A stretch of 5,926 bases of DNA from Clostridia bacterium. GTDB taxonomy: Bacteria > Bacillota > Clostridia > Christensenellales > UBA1242. Positions 5,506-5,926 of this stretch are shown here, one piece after another; position 1 is the first letter of the stretch; each line of letters begins with the position of its first letter. Position numbers and translations under genes: made by a program. Location: positions 1 through 5,926 of the forward strand of contig JAGCSP010000019.1 in assembly GCA_017964105.1 (NCBI GenBank), given 5' to 3'. The notes under the pieces were generated by a model. That model was not told the origin of the DNA. It worked only from the letters and a program-made list of their open reading frames with translations, and made no database searches.

Positions 5506-5512
5506 GGGGTGA
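5506..5512 (+). promoter_or_regulatory. Ribosome binding site of the right-hand unknown gene
   Basis: GGGGTGA, complementary to the anti-Shine-Dalgarno end through GGTGA, 7 bases before the ATG at 5520. It supports a real translated gene there. Confidence 0.65.
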
Positions 5513-5519
5513 CTCTAAT

Positions 5520-5926
5520 ATGGTAAAATTGACAAGTGAACAAAAAATTCACAATTATGCCGCAAAATTAGCATTTTGCAAAACCAACCCTGCAATAGAA
5601 TACAGGGTGGAAAATAAAATAGATATTGGCAAGTATGGTATATCTAGATTAGTTCGCAAAGAAACAGGTAAAGAAGATAACCACCATTATTTCTTTGATA
5701 CCAAGGGTATACCACACCTTATTTGTACAACTTATGCGGGCGCTCAAAATGGTGAAAGTACTACACCAAAACAAAAAATGGTTGAAAATCAATCAATGCT
5801 ACTGGAAGTGAAGGCGGCATTATTGTATATAAATGAACCAAAATTATTTAAGATTAAAGATAGCACAATTAAAAAGATGCTAAATGAATGTGCTGAGAAT
5901 GAAGATTTTTCAACATTGCACATAGA
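5520..5926 (+). CDS. Unrecognised protein, N-terminal part (runs off the right edge)
   Basis: An open frame of 135 full codons without a stop, cut by the window end. Promoter, RBS and ATG are all in good order, so it is very likely a real gene. The visible protein begins MVKLTSEQKIHNYAAKLAF and is soluble in character: no signal peptide or membrane segment, mixed charge, with many Lys, Asn and Glu. Stretches such as KYGISRLVRKETGK (38-51), NHHYFFDTKGIPHLICTTYAG (54-74) and ENQSMLLEVKAALLYINEP (89-107) suggest an alpha/beta fold followed by helices. I do not recognise a family or catalytic motif and assign no function. Codon use looks like that of its neighbours, so there is no sign of recent transfer. 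It starts a separate transcription unit. Confidence 0.8.
   Translation, partial: MVKLTSEQKIHNYAAKLAFCKTNPAIEYRVENKIDIGKYGISRLVRKETGKEDNHHYFFDTKGIPHLICTTYAGAQNGESTTPKQKMVENQSMLLEVKAALLYINEPKLFKIKDSTIKKMLNECAENEDFSTLHI

Overview
This AT-rich window most likely comes from a Gram-positive (Bacillota/Clostridia-type) bacterium, possibly uncultured. The main reasons are an Rrf2-sufCBDS arrangement, a SufB of 466 aa like the Bacillus form, strong AGGAGG-type ribosome binding sites, near-consensus sigma-A type promoters and A/T-ending codons. The lineage is an inference from style and gene order, not from a marker gene. The standard bacterial code fits all reading frames.

Region 1 (1-4054, all on the minus strand) is an iron-sulfur cluster assembly locus. 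Read in the direction of transcription it runs: rrf2/iscR-type regulator (4054-3650), a small hairpin terminator, a promoter with a palindromic operator, then sufC (ATPase), sufB, sufD (scaffold) and sufS (cysteine desulfurase), which leaves the window at base 1. The four suf genes overlap by 1-11 bases or sit very close together, so they are almost certainly one transcript. SufS would take sulfur from cysteine, SufBC2D would assemble the cluster, and the regulator with three clustered cysteines would sense Fe-S status and repress the operon. A sulfur-shuttle gene (sufU) may follow beyond the left edge, but it is not visible here.

Region 2 (4055-4201) is a divergent intergenic region carrying a consensus promoter for the regulator on the minus strand and another for the next genes on the plus strand.

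Region 3 (4202-5432, plus strand) is a two-gene unit: a histidine phosphatase (RHxE family) overlapping by 17 bases a six-pass membrane protein resembling the Pr6Pr family, closed by a clear rho-independent terminator.

Region 4 (5433-5926, plus strand) holds a strong promoter with a perfect 8+8 bp inverted repeat and the start of an unrecognised ORF that runs off the right edge. No RNA genes, mobile elements, CRISPR arrays or phage signatures were seen. Most of the window is well-known biology. The unrecognised right-hand gene and the candidate operators are the parts least explained.
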